DNA of 64,000 nt, from positions 46,247-110,246 of the IMG/VR virus record IMGVR_UViG_3300038620_000126. One strand, written 5' to 3'. This document shows positions 23,073 through 31,623 of the stretch, piece after piece; position 1 is the first letter of the stretch; each line of letters begins with the position of its first letter. Under the pieces are notes generated by a model, which saw nothing but the letters and a program-made list of their open reading frames with translations, ran no database searches and was not told the origin of the DNA. Source of the stretch: a virus. The translations under genes were made by a program, and so were the position numbers.

Positions 23073-24216
23073 TGTAACTTTTAACTTTTGAAATTTTGTT
23101 TTTAGTTTGCAACCTTTTCAGTTGATTAAAAATAGTTTTTTGATTTGAAAACATATGGGTTTTAAGACTTGGTCGCATCAAAAAATTGTAAAAGTAATAA
23201 TCATATGATGTTCCCGATCCTAATGTTTTAAGGTTTTTTGGTTTAGTAATTATAGCGGGTCTTTTACGATGGTGGATCAATCCATACATATAATGAATAA
23301 CAAAACTACTTTTAGTTATTGTATTTGAATTTAGATCAAAGCAATAAGATTGAATAGCTGGCATACTGTTTACATCATGTATTTCTCCTTTATGTGTGTA
23401 AATGTAAAGAATACTTTGAAATTTTTTATATGTTTTAATACTTATTATAGATGGTTTAGAACTATCTTCTCTGCCAATATATCCGTTTTGAAAATAAAAA
23501 TAAACTTCCTCTTTTTTAAGTGTGTTGTAAACAGAATCGGGATCAATTCCATAATTAACAATTTTAACTGCAGGGGTATCATTAAAACTATGAAACTTTT
23601 TTACATTGGATTCAATAAATCCTCTAGTATATTTTTGATCTGATAGTAGCCATTTTGTTTTAGCATTATTAGTTTTATAACTGTTAGACTGAATAGAACC
23701 AACTTCGTTTAAGTTAATTTTTCCATCAGCATTTAAATACTCTCCTACACATATTGCGCTAAAAAGTTCTGTACAATACAGAACATTAAATGAATAAAAG
23801 TTAGAATAAAGCCAATGGTTATAACTTGGCTCATCATGGTTTTCGTTTAATATACTAAAGTAAACCTCGGTTTTAGGGCCTGTGATTTCATGTTCTATGC
23901 GTTTTCTAGTATCATTAGAGCTTTTTAATTCGCGCTTTTCTATGGCGTTAAATAATTTTGAAAACGGTATTTTTTCACAGTAATAACTAAAAAAGTTTTC
24001 TAAAGCATCTGATTCAAAAAAGATTAAATCGTCTTCTTCTTTTTTAGATAGTTTAACTCCTCTAGTAGTCAATTCTATCAAATCAAAATAATACCTACAA
24101 TTTTTAACATTAGTAACTAATGGTTGCATTATTAGTTTATTACTAAGATAAGCAGAAATGCGCCTAGAATAATCTAACCATTCACTTATACTTTTACTTT
24201 CAAAATTTACAGACAT
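23065..24216 (-). CDS. hypothetical protein, 383 aa
   Basis: Read from ATG 24216; a TTG 12 bases upstream is in frame but less likely. The protein is mixed alpha/beta and Tyr/Phe-rich, with no signal or membrane segment and no motif I recognise. It follows the gene at 24237 by 20 bases and has no late box, so it probably belongs to an earlier-expressed operon with 24237..25013. Confidence 0.6.
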   Translation of the reverse strand: MSVNFESKSISEWLDYSRRISAYLSNKLIMQPLVTNVKNCRYYFDLIELTTRGVKLSKKEEDDLIFFESDALENFFSYYCEKIPFSKLFNAIEKRELKSSNDTRKRIEHEITGPKTEVYFSILNENHDEPSYNHWLYSNFYSFNVLYCTELFSAICVGEYLNADGKINLNEVGSIQSNSYKTNNAKTKWLLSDQKYTRGFIESNVKKFHSFNDTPAVKIVNYGIDPDSVYNTLKKEEVYFYFQNGYIGREDSSKPSIISIKTYKKFQSILYIYTHKGEIHDVNSMPAIQSYCFDLNSNTITKSSFVIHYMYGLIHHRKRPAIITKPKNLKTLGSGTSYDYYFYNFLMRPSLKTHMFSNQKTIFNQLKRLQTKNKISKVKSYIK

Positions 24217-24236
24217 ATAAATTATCAACGTTTAGT

Positions 24237-24833
24237 TTACAAAAGTTCTTTATAAAAGCTTTTAGCTAATTTATAAATTTTATTTTTGTTATAATTTATA
24301 ACAGTTGAATCTACCCGATCTACTAATATTTTCATTTGTTTTGTATTAGTTAAAGGTGAATTTTCAAAAATATCTCTAATATTTTTATCTAATTTCTGTA
24401 ATTCTTCTGCATCTTTTAGATCAAGTATAACTTTTCTGCTTTTGCGATTAAGTAAATGATTTAGCATGTTGTTATAATTTTGAAATTTAAGTTTTACGAT
24501 GTGAAGATTGTTTTTATAATCATTATTATCAATCCATAAATTAGAAAATGTTGCTAATCCTTTTTGATCTGTTTTATAAAGTTTAACAGATCCCTTTAAA
24601 TTTTTACCAATAAACTTTTTTAATTCATTCAAATACGGATAACCAACAAAAACAGGTATTATTTCACCATTAACTATAATGCATGTACATAGTACACATA
24701 TATTACCCCACATTTCCCAATTATCTCTATGTCTTAATAATACTTTAATAACGTTATCTAACTTTCTTTCTGAAAACTTAACTATTTCAAAAGTATCTTT
24801 AACACTGTTAACTTCTGGAACTTCAGAATACAT
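24237..24833 (-). CDS. hypothetical protein, 198 aa
   Basis: A lysine-rich protein with C-V-L-C-T-C-I-I-V near residues 47-55 in a hydrophobic strand and a helical C-terminal half. No family recognised. Likely in one operon with the genes on both sides. Confidence 0.6.
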   Translation of the reverse strand: MYSEVPEVNSVKDTFEIVKFSERKLDNVIKVLLRHRDNWEMWGNICVLCTCIIVNGEIIPVFVGYPYLNELKKFIGKNLKGSVKLYKTDQKGLATFSNLWIDNNDYKNNLHIVKLKFQNYNNMLNHLLNRKSRKVILDLKDAEELQKLDKNIRDIFENSPLTNTKQMKILVDRVDSTVINYNKNKIYKLAKSFYKELL

Positions 24834-24878
24834 ACAAGCATATTTCTCTCTATAATATACATCACATACTACTTCAAT

Positions 24879-25013
24879 TTATCTTTCAGATATTGTTTTT
24901 TGTTTCTCTGTTAAAAATTTTTCGATAACTTTTTGACCAAAGCTAGACTTTATAGAGTTTTCTAAAGCTTCTTTTAGAAGGGGATAATTTTCCTTTGCCT
25001 TTTCTAAGTCCAT
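24879..25013 (-). CDS. small helical protein, 44 aa
   Basis: ATG 25013 to TAA 24879, encoding MDLEKAKENYPLLKEALEN followed by a basic helix and the end T-I-S-E-R. Strongly helical and charged. It fills an otherwise empty 208-base gap. The start MDL and general make-up resemble the 57-residue protein at 50575..50748 but I do not claim homology. Confidence 0.5.
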   Translation of the reverse strand: MDLEKAKENYPLLKEALENSIKSSFGQKVIEKFLTEKQKTISER

Positions 25014-25041
25014 AATTGATAACTACTGTACCTTTACTAAA

Positions 25042-25557
25042 TTAAATTACCGAATACGTAAAATCTTCTGGTACACAAAAAGCTGTATCTAAGTTAAATA
25101 TAACTGTAAATTGATTTGCATTTCTAAAGCTATTTTCAAAACCAGTAAAGCTTTGTATTTTTCTTAAAATTTCATCTAAAAATGTATTATCAGAATTAAA
25201 ATCACTTCTTTCTACTTCAATAGGAAGTGCATTACAAAGAACCAATTTAACAGTTCCTTGTGGATTTTGCAAATCAAAGTTAAGATTTAGTGTAAAAATG
25301 AACTTTCCAAACCCCTTTTCTAATCCCGTTTCTGAACTGGGAAAATTGTAGTCTCTTTCATTATCTGCTAAAAACTTTTCAGTAACAAATATATGTTCAT
25401 TTTCTATAAGCCCAACACTAACTTCGGGTAAGTATATTCCACCTTTCCAACAGTCAGATTTTTCATCCCAACGCAAATTAAGAAGTTCGCCGTTCTTATT
25501 AAAAAAATGCCAGTTTTGATAGGGACGTAGTATAGGCTTTCCTTTTTTTCCTTCCAT
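25042..25557 (-). CDS. virion structural domain protein, 171 aa
   Basis: The N-terminal half reads N-W-H-F-F-N-K-N-G-E-L-L-N-L-R-W-D-E ... W-K-G-G-I-Y-L-P-E-V-S-V-G-L-I-E ... F-V-T-E-K-F. This pattern I associate with a small beta domain repeated in structural proteins of large phages; the name is unknown to me. The C-terminal half is another beta domain. A late-type box lies 24 bases upstream. Likely baseplate or tail fibre associated. Confidence 0.55.
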   Translation of the reverse strand: MEGKKGKPILRPYQNWHFFNKNGELLNLRWDEKSDCWKGGIYLPEVSVGLIENEHIFVTEKFLADNERDYNFPSSETGLEKGFGKFIFTLNLNFDLQNPQGTVKLVLCNALPIEVERSDFNSDNTFLDEILRKIQSFTGFENSFRNANQFTVIFNLDTAFCVPEDFTYSVI

Positions 25558-25581
25558 ATTTGTTATGTTATTATTTGTTAT

Positions 25582-25589
25582 TATTTATT
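25582..25589 (-). promoter_or_regulatory. late-type box AATAAATA
   Basis: AATAAATA on the minus strand, 24 bases before the ATG at 25557; back to back with the plus-strand box at 25598..25607. Confidence 0.45.
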
Positions 25590-25597
25590 CAATCAAA

Positions 25598-25607
25598 AAT
25601 AAATATA
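25598..25607 (+). promoter_or_regulatory. late promoter box AATAAATATA
   Basis: AATAAATATA on the plus strand, 11 bases before the GTG start at 25619. Confidence 0.6.
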
Positions 25608-25618
25608 AAAAAATAATA

Positions 25619-26149
25619 GTGCGAATAAAATCTTTCCAAGAATACAATAAAAGTAAATACTCTGAAAAATTTAACTGGGTTGTTGAAAGTGGAATTCCAC
25701 TTCAAGAATCATTTAGAATGCATTCAGAATCTTATTCACAGGTTTTGCGGGAAGCAAGAACTGCATACATTCGTGGTTACTATTTTCCCCAAAATGAAAA
25801 TGAAAGATTCATATTAGAAGACTTAGATACTGGAGAAAAAGCCGTTTACAATGGTGAGGAAGTAACGCTTGACTTGCCAGAAGAAACCCCAAGAGGGGAT
25901 GAAAAACAATTTCAAGTTTACGTTGACACTGGTAAAAAGGACAAAGAAGGAAATAAAATTGCTAAAAAAATTAAGTTTGGGAGTGCAGATTACGATATAA
26001 AAAATTGTGATGACGATGCCAGAAAGAGTTTTCTAGCTCGCCATCAATGTGATAAGGAAGATACCAGCGATAAAGATGCTGGATTTTGGAGCTGCAACAT
26101 TCACCGCTTTGCGGATGAACTTGGACTTGAGTGCGATAAGCCGTGGTAA
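25619..26149 (+). CDS. capsid-targeted protein with a conserved RKSFxARHxC...WSC motif, GTG start
   Basis: 176 residues from GTG 25619; the frame is open further upstream, but this start gives the leader MRIKSFQEYNKSKYSE next to a late box. Near the C-terminus it carries K-F-G-S-A-D-Y-D-I-K ... A-R-K-S-F-L-A-R-H-Q-C ... A-G-F-W-S-C. This F-G ... R-K-S-F-x-A-R-H-x-C ... W-S-C pattern is familiar to me from head-gene neighbourhoods of T4-like and cyanobacterial phages, where its function is unknown; Cys and His suggest metal binding. The leader suggests packaging in the head, although its cleavage site (Y-S-E) is atypical. Confidence 0.65.
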   Translation: MRIKSFQEYNKSKYSEKFNWVVESGIPLQESFRMHSESYSQVLREARTAYIRGYYFPQNENERFILEDLDTGEKAVYNGEEVTLDLPEETPRGDEKQFQVYVDTGKKDKEGNKIAKKIKFGSADYDIKNCDDDARKSFLARHQCDKEDTSDKDAGFWSCNIHRFADELGLECDKPW

Positions 26150-26155
26150 TTTCTA

Positions 26156-26554
26156 TTATTGAATCTCACGCTTTTTTATTTCCTCCATTATGTGTGAATA
26201 GTAAGAAGAAATTTGTTCATCTGTGCAATCTTTAAATGGATTGGGCGGTTCCATACCCAACTGCTGGTTTATAACTTCTTTTATCGTTTCTATTTGTTGT
26301 GGATAATCAAGTTCTTTTACCTCTTGAAGTTCACCCCCTTCCACTTTTTTAACAATACCTTGTAAACCGCCACGAGTTCCCCCAACAAAAAGAAGAACAT
26401 CACCTTCATTTAAGCGATTTTCTCCTTCCTTTAAGAAGAACCCTTCAAAGGCATAGCCATTACTTTTTTCGAGATTAACTTTGTCAATCTTTTTTGTCCA
26501 CTGCTTATTAGCTTTTTCATTGCCGTGGTGCTTAATGTAAATTACTGTTTTCAT
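26156..26554 (-). CDS. hypothetical protein, 132 aa
   Basis: A small acidic/basic mixed protein with a beta-rich core (E-G-F-F-L-K-E-G-E-N-R-L-N-E-G-D-V-L-L-F-V-G-G) reminiscent of a small barrel, and a helical C-terminal tail. Convergent with the plus-strand gene ending at 26149. No family recognised. Possibly an early accessory gene with its neighbour at 26593. Confidence 0.55.
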   Translation of the reverse strand: MKTVIYIKHHGNEKANKQWTKKIDKVNLEKSNGYAFEGFFLKEGENRLNEGDVLLFVGGTRGGLQGIVKKVEGGELQEVKELDYPQQIETIKEVINQQLGMEPPNPFKDCTDEQISSYYSHIMEEIKKREIQ

Positions 26555-26592
26555 GATTAAGTAGTTTAATGATTAAAGTATTGTACAAATTT

Positions 26593-27312
26593 TCAACCAG
26601 ATTGTAGTCTTTTAGAACTACTTTTATTATCTAGTCCGTCCTTAAAAATGGAAACGTTTTTCCCTGCTTCTTTCCCTTGTTTATAGGCAAATGCATTATT
26701 TACCTGTAAGCGTCTTCCTTTTCTAATGTTAAAGTTTTGAAATATCCATTCATTAACTTTATACTTAGATGCCAACACAATATCTTTGGGCTTATTGTCA
26801 TGATCTTTGTTCATTTCACTCATTAGTTCCTTAATACGAACATCTATTTCACTACAAGCTCCATACAGAAAGTTTTTCCTGTAATTGCCATAAGGAATTC
26901 CCATTTCTTTTGCATTTCTTTTCCAACTCTTTTTTACTGCATCTAACAGTTGTTGGCTAAGAGATTGAGTAATAAGTATAAAACGGTCAACTCGTTCAGG
27001 TGTCCCAATAAAAAGAATTGCTTTTCCACTTTTGCCGGACTTTTTAATACATCCACACAAACAATAATCTGATAATATGTTTGCAAGAATAGGAGCAAAT
27101 TCTCCATCCTGGGTTGTCTGAAAATTACTAACTGGATATTCAACACTTACAAACTCATTATCATCATTTTCAATAGTTTCATAATTTACCTCATGCTCCA
27201 TTGACAATTCAATAGCTTTTGAAGCAAATGCTTTGGCTTCTTCGGTAGAACCAGCAGATTCGGCACTTTGTGCATGTTCTTTAAGTTTTTTAATTTTTTC
27301 TTTTATTGTCAT
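26593..27312 (-). CDS. DUF2786-domain protein
   Basis: A 239-residue protein. Residues 1-45 (K-I-K-K-L-K-E-H-A ... E-E-A-K-A-F-A-S-K-A-I-E-L) fit the short helical DUF2786 domain, a common phage and bacterial accessory domain of unknown function. A larger alpha/beta part follows with A-I-L-F-I-G-T-P-E-R-V (near 98-108) and a basic C-terminus. It lies next to tRNA-Arg and a small gene under a host-like promoter, so it is probably expressed early. Confidence 0.7.
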   Translation of the reverse strand: MTIKEKIKKLKEHAQSAESAGSTEEAKAFASKAIELSMEHEVNYETIENDDNEFVSVEYPVSNFQTTQDGEFAPILANILSDYCLCGCIKKSGKSGKAILFIGTPERVDRFILITQSLSQQLLDAVKKSWKRNAKEMGIPYGNYRKNFLYGACSEIDVRIKELMSEMNKDHDNKPKDIVLASKYKVNEWIFQNFNIRKGRRLQVNNAFAYKQGKEAGKNVSIFKDGLDNKSSSKRLQSG

Positions 27313-27343
27313 GATTATGCAGTTTAAAGTTTGAAAAAAATAG

Positions 27344-27416
27344 AACCCCCGCCCAGATTCGAACTGGGATTAACGGATTAGAAGTCCGTGGTTTTATCCG
27401 ATTAAACTACAGGGGC
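27344..27416 (-). tRNA. tRNA-Arg (UCU)
   Basis: A 73-base cloverleaf on the minus strand: acceptor GCCCCTG with CGGGGGT, anticodon arm ACGGA-CTTCTAA-TCCGT giving anticodon UCU, T arm CCCAG-TTCGAAT-CTGGG. CCA is not encoded. It reads AGA, a codon expected to be frequent in such an AT-rich genome. Confidence 0.93.
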
Positions 27417-27435
27417 TTTATTTAAAATTAAACAA

Positions 27436-27462
27436 AGCGGGAAAGCCTATAACTTTCCCGCT
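27436..27462 (-). terminator. intrinsic terminator
   Basis: Ten-base-pair hairpin AGCGGGAAAG/CTTTCCCGCT with a 7-base loop, followed on the minus strand by a T-rich run, just after the gene at 27474..27686 and before tRNA-Arg. Confidence 0.85.
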
Positions 27463-27473
27463 GAGTGGCTTTG

Positions 27474-27686
27474 TTAGGAATTCAGGTGATTTTGAATAGC
27501 AGTCTTCAGGCTTTCCAAATCTTTTGTTTGTGGTGTGTCCACCTTTAGGCAGATGGTTTTCCCGCTAACAAGTTGAATAGTAAGAACTTTAGTTGAAAGC
27601 TCTGTTTCATAGTAAACCCGCTCTATATTGTTTGGATTTACCAATTCTTCTTCTCCGTTTACGGTCGTGACTTTTAAAAACTTCAT
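27474..27686 (-). CDS. small protein, 70 aa
   Basis: A short beta-rich protein (V-T-T-V-N-G-E-E-E-L-V-N-P, then V-L-T-I-Q-L-V-S-G-K-T-I-C-L) that looks like a small barrel. It sits between a host-like promoter at 27719..27749 and a strong terminator, so it forms its own early unit. No family recognised. Confidence 0.65.
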   Translation of the reverse strand: MKFLKVTTVNGEEELVNPNNIERVYYETELSTKVLTIQLVSGKTICLKVDTPQTKDLESLKTAIQNHLNS

Positions 27687-27718
27687 AGTAACTTGGATTA
27701 ATGTTTAACAATTCACTA

Positions 27719-27749
27719 CAAATATAAAACAAAACTTTAGCTGAGTCAA
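27719..27749 (-). promoter_or_regulatory. host-like Bacteroidetes promoter TTG-N20-TATATTTG
   Basis: On the minus strand TTG (27747-27749) and TATATTTG (27719-27726) are 20 bases apart, 33 bases before the ATG at 27686. Same elements and spacing as at 3910..3940 and 50777..50807. Confidence 0.75.
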
Positions 27750-27757
27750 GGACAAAT

Positions 27758-28117
27758 TCAAAAAATAAAACGCTTAATTTCTTCCGTGGTAGAAGAAAAC
27801 GGATTAGACGTTATTATTTGACTAATGGGGAATATAATTGATTCTGGCTTTTCTGTTGTAGAACTATTAGTTGTAAACCGAATAATTTCAATCTGCTGAT
27901 CGTTTATTTCAATATTATACGAAAATTCTTTATGTTTCCATTCTACATCAATTATTCCATCTCCAGGTGAAATCAATGGAGTAACAGTAGAATTTTCAAA
28001 TAGCGAATATAACAGTGATTTGGCTGTTTCTGTTAAGTGTGCAGGTGAATTGCATTTACCATTATACCAACCGTCTTCTAATTCTTCAATTTCATTTAAT
28101 TGTGATTCTATGCTCAT
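27758..28117 (-). CDS. small protein of a widespread DGW-x-G type family
   Basis: 119 residues. The pattern L-E-D-G-W-Y-N-G ... T-P-L-I-S-P-G-D-G-I-I-D-V-E-W ... Y-N-I-E-I resembles a common bacterial family with L-x-D-G-W ... P-x-I-x-P-x-x-D-G-x-I-x-x-E-W, of unknown function and often next to toxin-like or accessory genes. It lies just before dcd in a run of closely packed minus-strand genes. Family match is from memory. Confidence 0.55.
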   Translation of the reverse strand: MSIESQLNEIEELEDGWYNGKCNSPAHLTETAKSLLYSLFENSTVTPLISPGDGIIDVEWKHKEFSYNIEINDQQIEIIRFTTNSSTTEKPESIIFPISQIITSNPFSSTTEEIKRFIF

Positions 28118-28136
28118 TTTGTAATTTTTTTATAAA

Positions 28137-28724
28137 CTAGATATTATCTGGTTTATATATTTTTGGCAAAGTATCATTTTTTTTCGTATTGTAGTTTCCA
28201 TTATCATGATAACCATTAGGAAATATTAAATCAGTTTTGTGAAGATTGTTTATTCCTATATTAGCATATTCATCATCGGAATCAGTTGTAGAATAATACA
28301 AAAGTTGAGCAATTCTCATATTTGAATACACACGATAAGGCTTTATACAGTGCATTTCTAGTGTCCAATAACCACAAAATCCTTCATCACCAATTCCGGC
28401 TGTTACATGTACAGATAAGCCACCACGCCCAATAGTTGACCTTCCTTCAATCATTGGAACAAAAAAGTGTGTTTCTGTATATTCAACAGTTTTACCTAAA
28501 TACAATTCTTGTGGATTTAACACTAATCCACTTTCGGGGATTTCTATAATTTCGTAACTTGGATTATCTTTTAATGGATCAATAACCGTATCTGTATAAC
28601 GAATTAAGTATTTATCAAGTCTTACATCATAACTATTGTATCTTAATTGCGAATAATAAAAAGGCTCTATTTGAATATTTCCTTTTTTATGTTCTTTATG
28701 TATTTCTGTCCAGTTCAGTATCAT
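28137..28724 (-). CDS. dcd: dCTP deaminase-like protein
   Basis: A 195-residue protein of the dCTP deaminase/dUTPase fold that would turn dCTP into dUTP, feeding dTTP synthesis. Visible motifs in order: Y-N-S-Y-D-V-R-L near 29-36, E-G-R-S-T-I-G-R-G-G-L near 93-103, and H-V-T-A-G-I-G-D-E-G-F-x-G-x-W-T-L-E-M near 106-124. T-L-E keeps the glutamate typical of the deaminases, unlike plain dUTPases, and S-Y-D-V-R-L replaces the usual S-S-x-D-x-R. The C-terminal 40 residues extend beyond the family core. It overlaps the gene at 28696 by 29 bases. No late box; an early metabolic gene. Confidence 0.82.
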   Translation of the reverse strand: MILNWTEIHKEHKKGNIQIEPFYYSQLRYNSYDVRLDKYLIRYTDTVIDPLKDNPSYEIIEIPESGLVLNPQELYLGKTVEYTETHFFVPMIEGRSTIGRGGLSVHVTAGIGDEGFCGYWTLEMHCIKPYRVYSNMRIAQLLYYSTTDSDDEYANIGINNLHKTDLIFPNGYHDNGNYNTKKNDTLPKIYKPDNI

Positions 28725-29151
28725 AAAAATAATTATTAAAAGTTTTTTGTTTTGTGGCTTGCTTTAAAATTTTTCTTTTCAAATCTAACATTTTTAATTC
28801 TCTAGCAACTTCTTTAGCCCTTTCTAATGCACCTTCATGAGATGATGACGATGCGTTAAATCCGATAAGCGTCCAATTATCTAGTATGATTTTTGGATTA
28901 ATTGAATTCATAGTATCAGCATATATTTTACTTGTGTATTTAATGTTTTTTCCATTAGACGCATAAGTTATAGATTGATAAAGATTTCGAGAAAAGTGTA
29001 AGTTTAATTCACCGAGGTTACAATCTTTTAACATATTATTTGGATAAAGTGCAACAAAACCACAGTAACTATATGTAGTTACTTCAACTCCTTGTACTTC
29101 ACTACACTTAGGCACTTTTACAACAAACGGAATAAATTTAGAATTTTCCAT
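28696..29151 (-). CDS. hypothetical protein, 151 aa
   Basis: A soluble protein with a beta-rich N-terminal half and a basic helical C-terminal tail (near 108-140). It is translationally coupled to dcd by a 29-base overlap. No family recognised. Confidence 0.6.
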   Translation of the reverse strand: MENSKFIPFVVKVPKCSEVQGVEVTTYSYCGFVALYPNNMLKDCNLGELNLHFSRNLYQSITYASNGKNIKYTSKIYADTMNSINPKIILDNWTLIGFNASSSSHEGALERAKEVARELKMLDLKRKILKQATKQKTFNNYFYDTELDRNT

Positions 29152-29172
29152 AGGAAACTGATGGTTAGAATT

Positions 29173-29325
29173 TTACTTATTTCTAAAAAAATCTGTTACA
29201 CGATCAATTCCTTCAACAACAGCTACAGGCAAAGCAGCCGCAACCATAAATTTCCACTTATTGTTATCCCACCACTTTATAAAACTTGATGATTCTTTCT
29301 TATGTTCTTTTTTGGTATTTGGCAT
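29173..29325 (-). CDS. small protein with one hydrophobic segment, 50 aa
   Basis: ATG 29325 to TAA 29173. After a lysine-rich start, K-W-K-F-M-V-A-A-A-L-P-V-A-V-V-E-G (residues 25-41) forms one short hydrophobic helix, followed by a charged end. It may be a small membrane-active or membrane-anchored phage protein. It fills the gap between the fibre-like gene and 28696..29151. Confidence 0.5.
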   Translation of the reverse strand: MPNTKKEHKKESSSFIKWWDNNKWKFMVAAALPVAVVEGIDRVTDFFRNK

Positions 29326-29339
29326 AATTTTATGTTTTT

Positions 29340-31577
29340 TTATAATCCGTAATTTGTTATATCGAATTGAAGATTTTGCTTACTAGTACAGATTATATCA
29401 AAAAATCCACTTTTGTTTATAGGTTCAATAACACCTATGTTGGTTTGATAGTTTCCGTTTCCATCATTTTCTGTTAGCAATATAATAGAATTATTTTGGA
29501 ATTCAACAGGTGTTTTAATTTTTATCCGAACAAGCTGTCCAGTTGACCATGATTGATTATTATCATCTAAGTAAATATAAATGTTATTCGTTGCTGTAAG
29601 TTCGATATCAGATTCATGAATAATATAATTATTAAAGGGTTTAAGTGAAAATATATTTCTTGTAGTTGATATGCCTGTTACTGTATCAAGTTTAACTTGT
29701 TCAATATTTGAATAATGTTCTTTATCATTGTTAATACGTATTGTATTATTATCATTGCGATCAACAACAACACCACGACCACCTCTTATTGGGTCAAGGT
29801 TGTAGGTAATTTGTGCACTTGTTTCATTGTTTAGTATATTAATAATTTCTTGATAATTTCTTTCAACAAGTGACATAAGTTCACTAACATTTTCAAAGTT
29901 AGCACGATTTGCATCAATAAAACTTTCAAGTTTGTTAATCCTGTTAAGAACATCTTGTTGGGTTTCACCAGTTAACACTATATCTTTTAATGTTTCAACT
30001 TCTGTTCTTAATGAATCAATTTCACTTATACTTTCATTGATATCAGTAGTTGCTTTTTGTAAATATTTAGCTGCATCCATGTAAATGTCAAATGAAAATG
30101 TATTGTAATCATTAACATTTGTAACAATATCACTCTTAAATTGTGTTGTATCAAATCTAAGGTTTTGTTTTAGAGAATAAGAATTCCCATTTTGACGATT
30201 GCCACGAGTTCCTGCTGGCTTGTACTTTGTAAAACACTCAAATTTAAAACCAGTATTTCCAGATGGTCTGGGTTCCTCTAAAAATAAAACACCATACAAG
30301 TTGGTTGCAAAATTTTCAGGATTATCAGCTTCGTAAATATCATAGTAAATTGCTATTGCATTAAATTCAAAAGAACTTGACCCAGATGTTTGATTTAACT
30401 CAGGGAAACTTTCTAAACGCCTGTCTTGAAATAATCTATAGTTATTTTCATTGAAGTCAATTGTAATACCGTCTAAACGACTTCTAAGATACCAATCTTC
30501 TTTTTTGATATTTGTTGGAGCAGTCCATTCTTTGTAAATTAAGTCATTCGTAGCATCACCAAATTCTTTATCCGTATAATAAGCATATGGCCCACTTGAT
30601 GCAATATTATAGTTTGAATTTTGAAACCACCGAGAACCGTTTTGTGGCGTTGGAAGTGGATCACCCGGTGCATCAATTCCACCTTCATAATACTTAAAAG
30701 CAAGGGTGGGTGTTCCTTGTTGATTTAATGATTGTGCTGGGTTTAATCTATGGTCATAAAAAGCTTCATAAAAAAGTTCTGGTGTTGGGTTTTCATTTGC
30801 ATCTCTGCCCGCTATAAATGGGTTATTAGTATCTGATGGAATCACAAAACTTTCTTCATAAACATTTTCAACTGCTTGAGACTTGAACATTACATAAGGC
30901 GTAGAACCATGATCATTAGGAATATGAATGTAAACCTCTGTAAATGAATTATCAGAATGCATTACGTTATTAGTAACATCAATTTCCCCAACATACTTAA
31001 CAACTCTTTGGTACCAGTTTTTACTTAAACCAGAATCTGCCTCCTTTTCTTCTAAAAAACGTTTTTCACCATTTTGAAAAGCTTGGGAATCAGTGCTAAA
31101 TTCGGCGGGCGATGCTTCTTCAAAACGTATAGCACCAACTTCTTTTAATGCTTTGAAAAATATACGTTCTGCTGGTGATTCTAATTTGGTGTGATCAAAA
31201 TCTGGTTTTGAACGCGTTAAAACCTCAGCATTTAGTACATAATTTTGAAAGAATTCAGCAAATCTATAATTATGTCTTGTGTTACCAGGTGATGTACTAG
31301 CGCTTGAACCATCAGCCCAAAGATATCTACCCTCTACTGCATCGTAATGAAAATAGTTAGAACCATTGAAATCTCTGGTATCATACACCCACCTTGTTGA
31401 ATCATTAGGGTCTTGTTGAGCATTAACAAGCTTTGGAATATCTAAAGCAACAAACTTAGAAAAACGAAACTTTCTATTTGAATTGTTAAACGTAGCAGCT
31501 AAATCATTTTCAGTTGATTGAAAGGTATATAATGTTCCTTCTTGACCTTTAATTGGATATAATAGTGGTGTTATCAA
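29340..31577 (-). CDS. large virion protein with coiled coil, fibre-like, TTG start
   Basis: A 745-residue protein from TTG 31577 after a late box. It is Asn/Asp-rich and beta-rich through about residue 490. A coiled coil follows (near 505-595, with L-x-x-x-V-E-T-L-K-D and L-N-R-I-N-K-L-E-S-F-I), and then a C-terminal beta domain with N-N-I-Y-I-Y-L-D-D-N near 690. This layout suits a trimeric tail fibre or baseplate spike. It is divergent from the metalloprotease gene with paired late boxes between them. Confidence 0.6.
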   Translation of the reverse strand: MITPLLYPIKGQEGTLYTFQSTENDLAATFNNSNRKFRFSKFVALDIPKLVNAQQDPNDSTRWVYDTRDFNGSNYFHYDAVEGRYLWADGSSASTSPGNTRHNYRFAEFFQNYVLNAEVLTRSKPDFDHTKLESPAERIFFKALKEVGAIRFEEASPAEFSTDSQAFQNGEKRFLEEKEADSGLSKNWYQRVVKYVGEIDVTNNVMHSDNSFTEVYIHIPNDHGSTPYVMFKSQAVENVYEESFVIPSDTNNPFIAGRDANENPTPELFYEAFYDHRLNPAQSLNQQGTPTLAFKYYEGGIDAPGDPLPTPQNGSRWFQNSNYNIASSGPYAYYTDKEFGDATNDLIYKEWTAPTNIKKEDWYLRSRLDGITIDFNENNYRLFQDRRLESFPELNQTSGSSSFEFNAIAIYYDIYEADNPENFATNLYGVLFLEEPRPSGNTGFKFECFTKYKPAGTRGNRQNGNSYSLKQNLRFDTTQFKSDIVTNVNDYNTFSFDIYMDAAKYLQKATTDINESISEIDSLRTEVETLKDIVLTGETQQDVLNRINKLESFIDANRANFENVSELMSLVERNYQEIINILNNETSAQITYNLDPIRGGRGVVVDRNDNNTIRINNDKEHYSNIEQVKLDTVTGISTTRNIFSLKPFNNYIIHESDIELTATNNIYIYLDDNNQSWSTGQLVRIKIKTPVEFQNNSIILLTENDGNGNYQTNIGVIEPINKSGFFDIICTSKQNLQFDITNYGL

Positions 31578-31587
31578 TTTTTTTAAT

Positions 31588-31596
31588 TATTTATTT
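31588..31596 (-). promoter_or_regulatory. late promoter box AAATAAATA
   Basis: AAATAAATA on the minus strand, 10 bases before the TTG start at 31577; it faces away from the plus-strand box at 31602..31611, only 5 bases apart. Confidence 0.6.
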
Positions 31597-31601
31597 CTGA
31601 T

Positions 31602-31611
31602 TAAATAAATA
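31602..31611 (+). promoter_or_regulatory. late promoter box TAAATAAATA
   Basis: Exact TAAATAAATA on the plus strand, 12 bases before the ATG at 31624. Confidence 0.65.
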
Positions 31612-31623
31612 AAAAAATTAACA

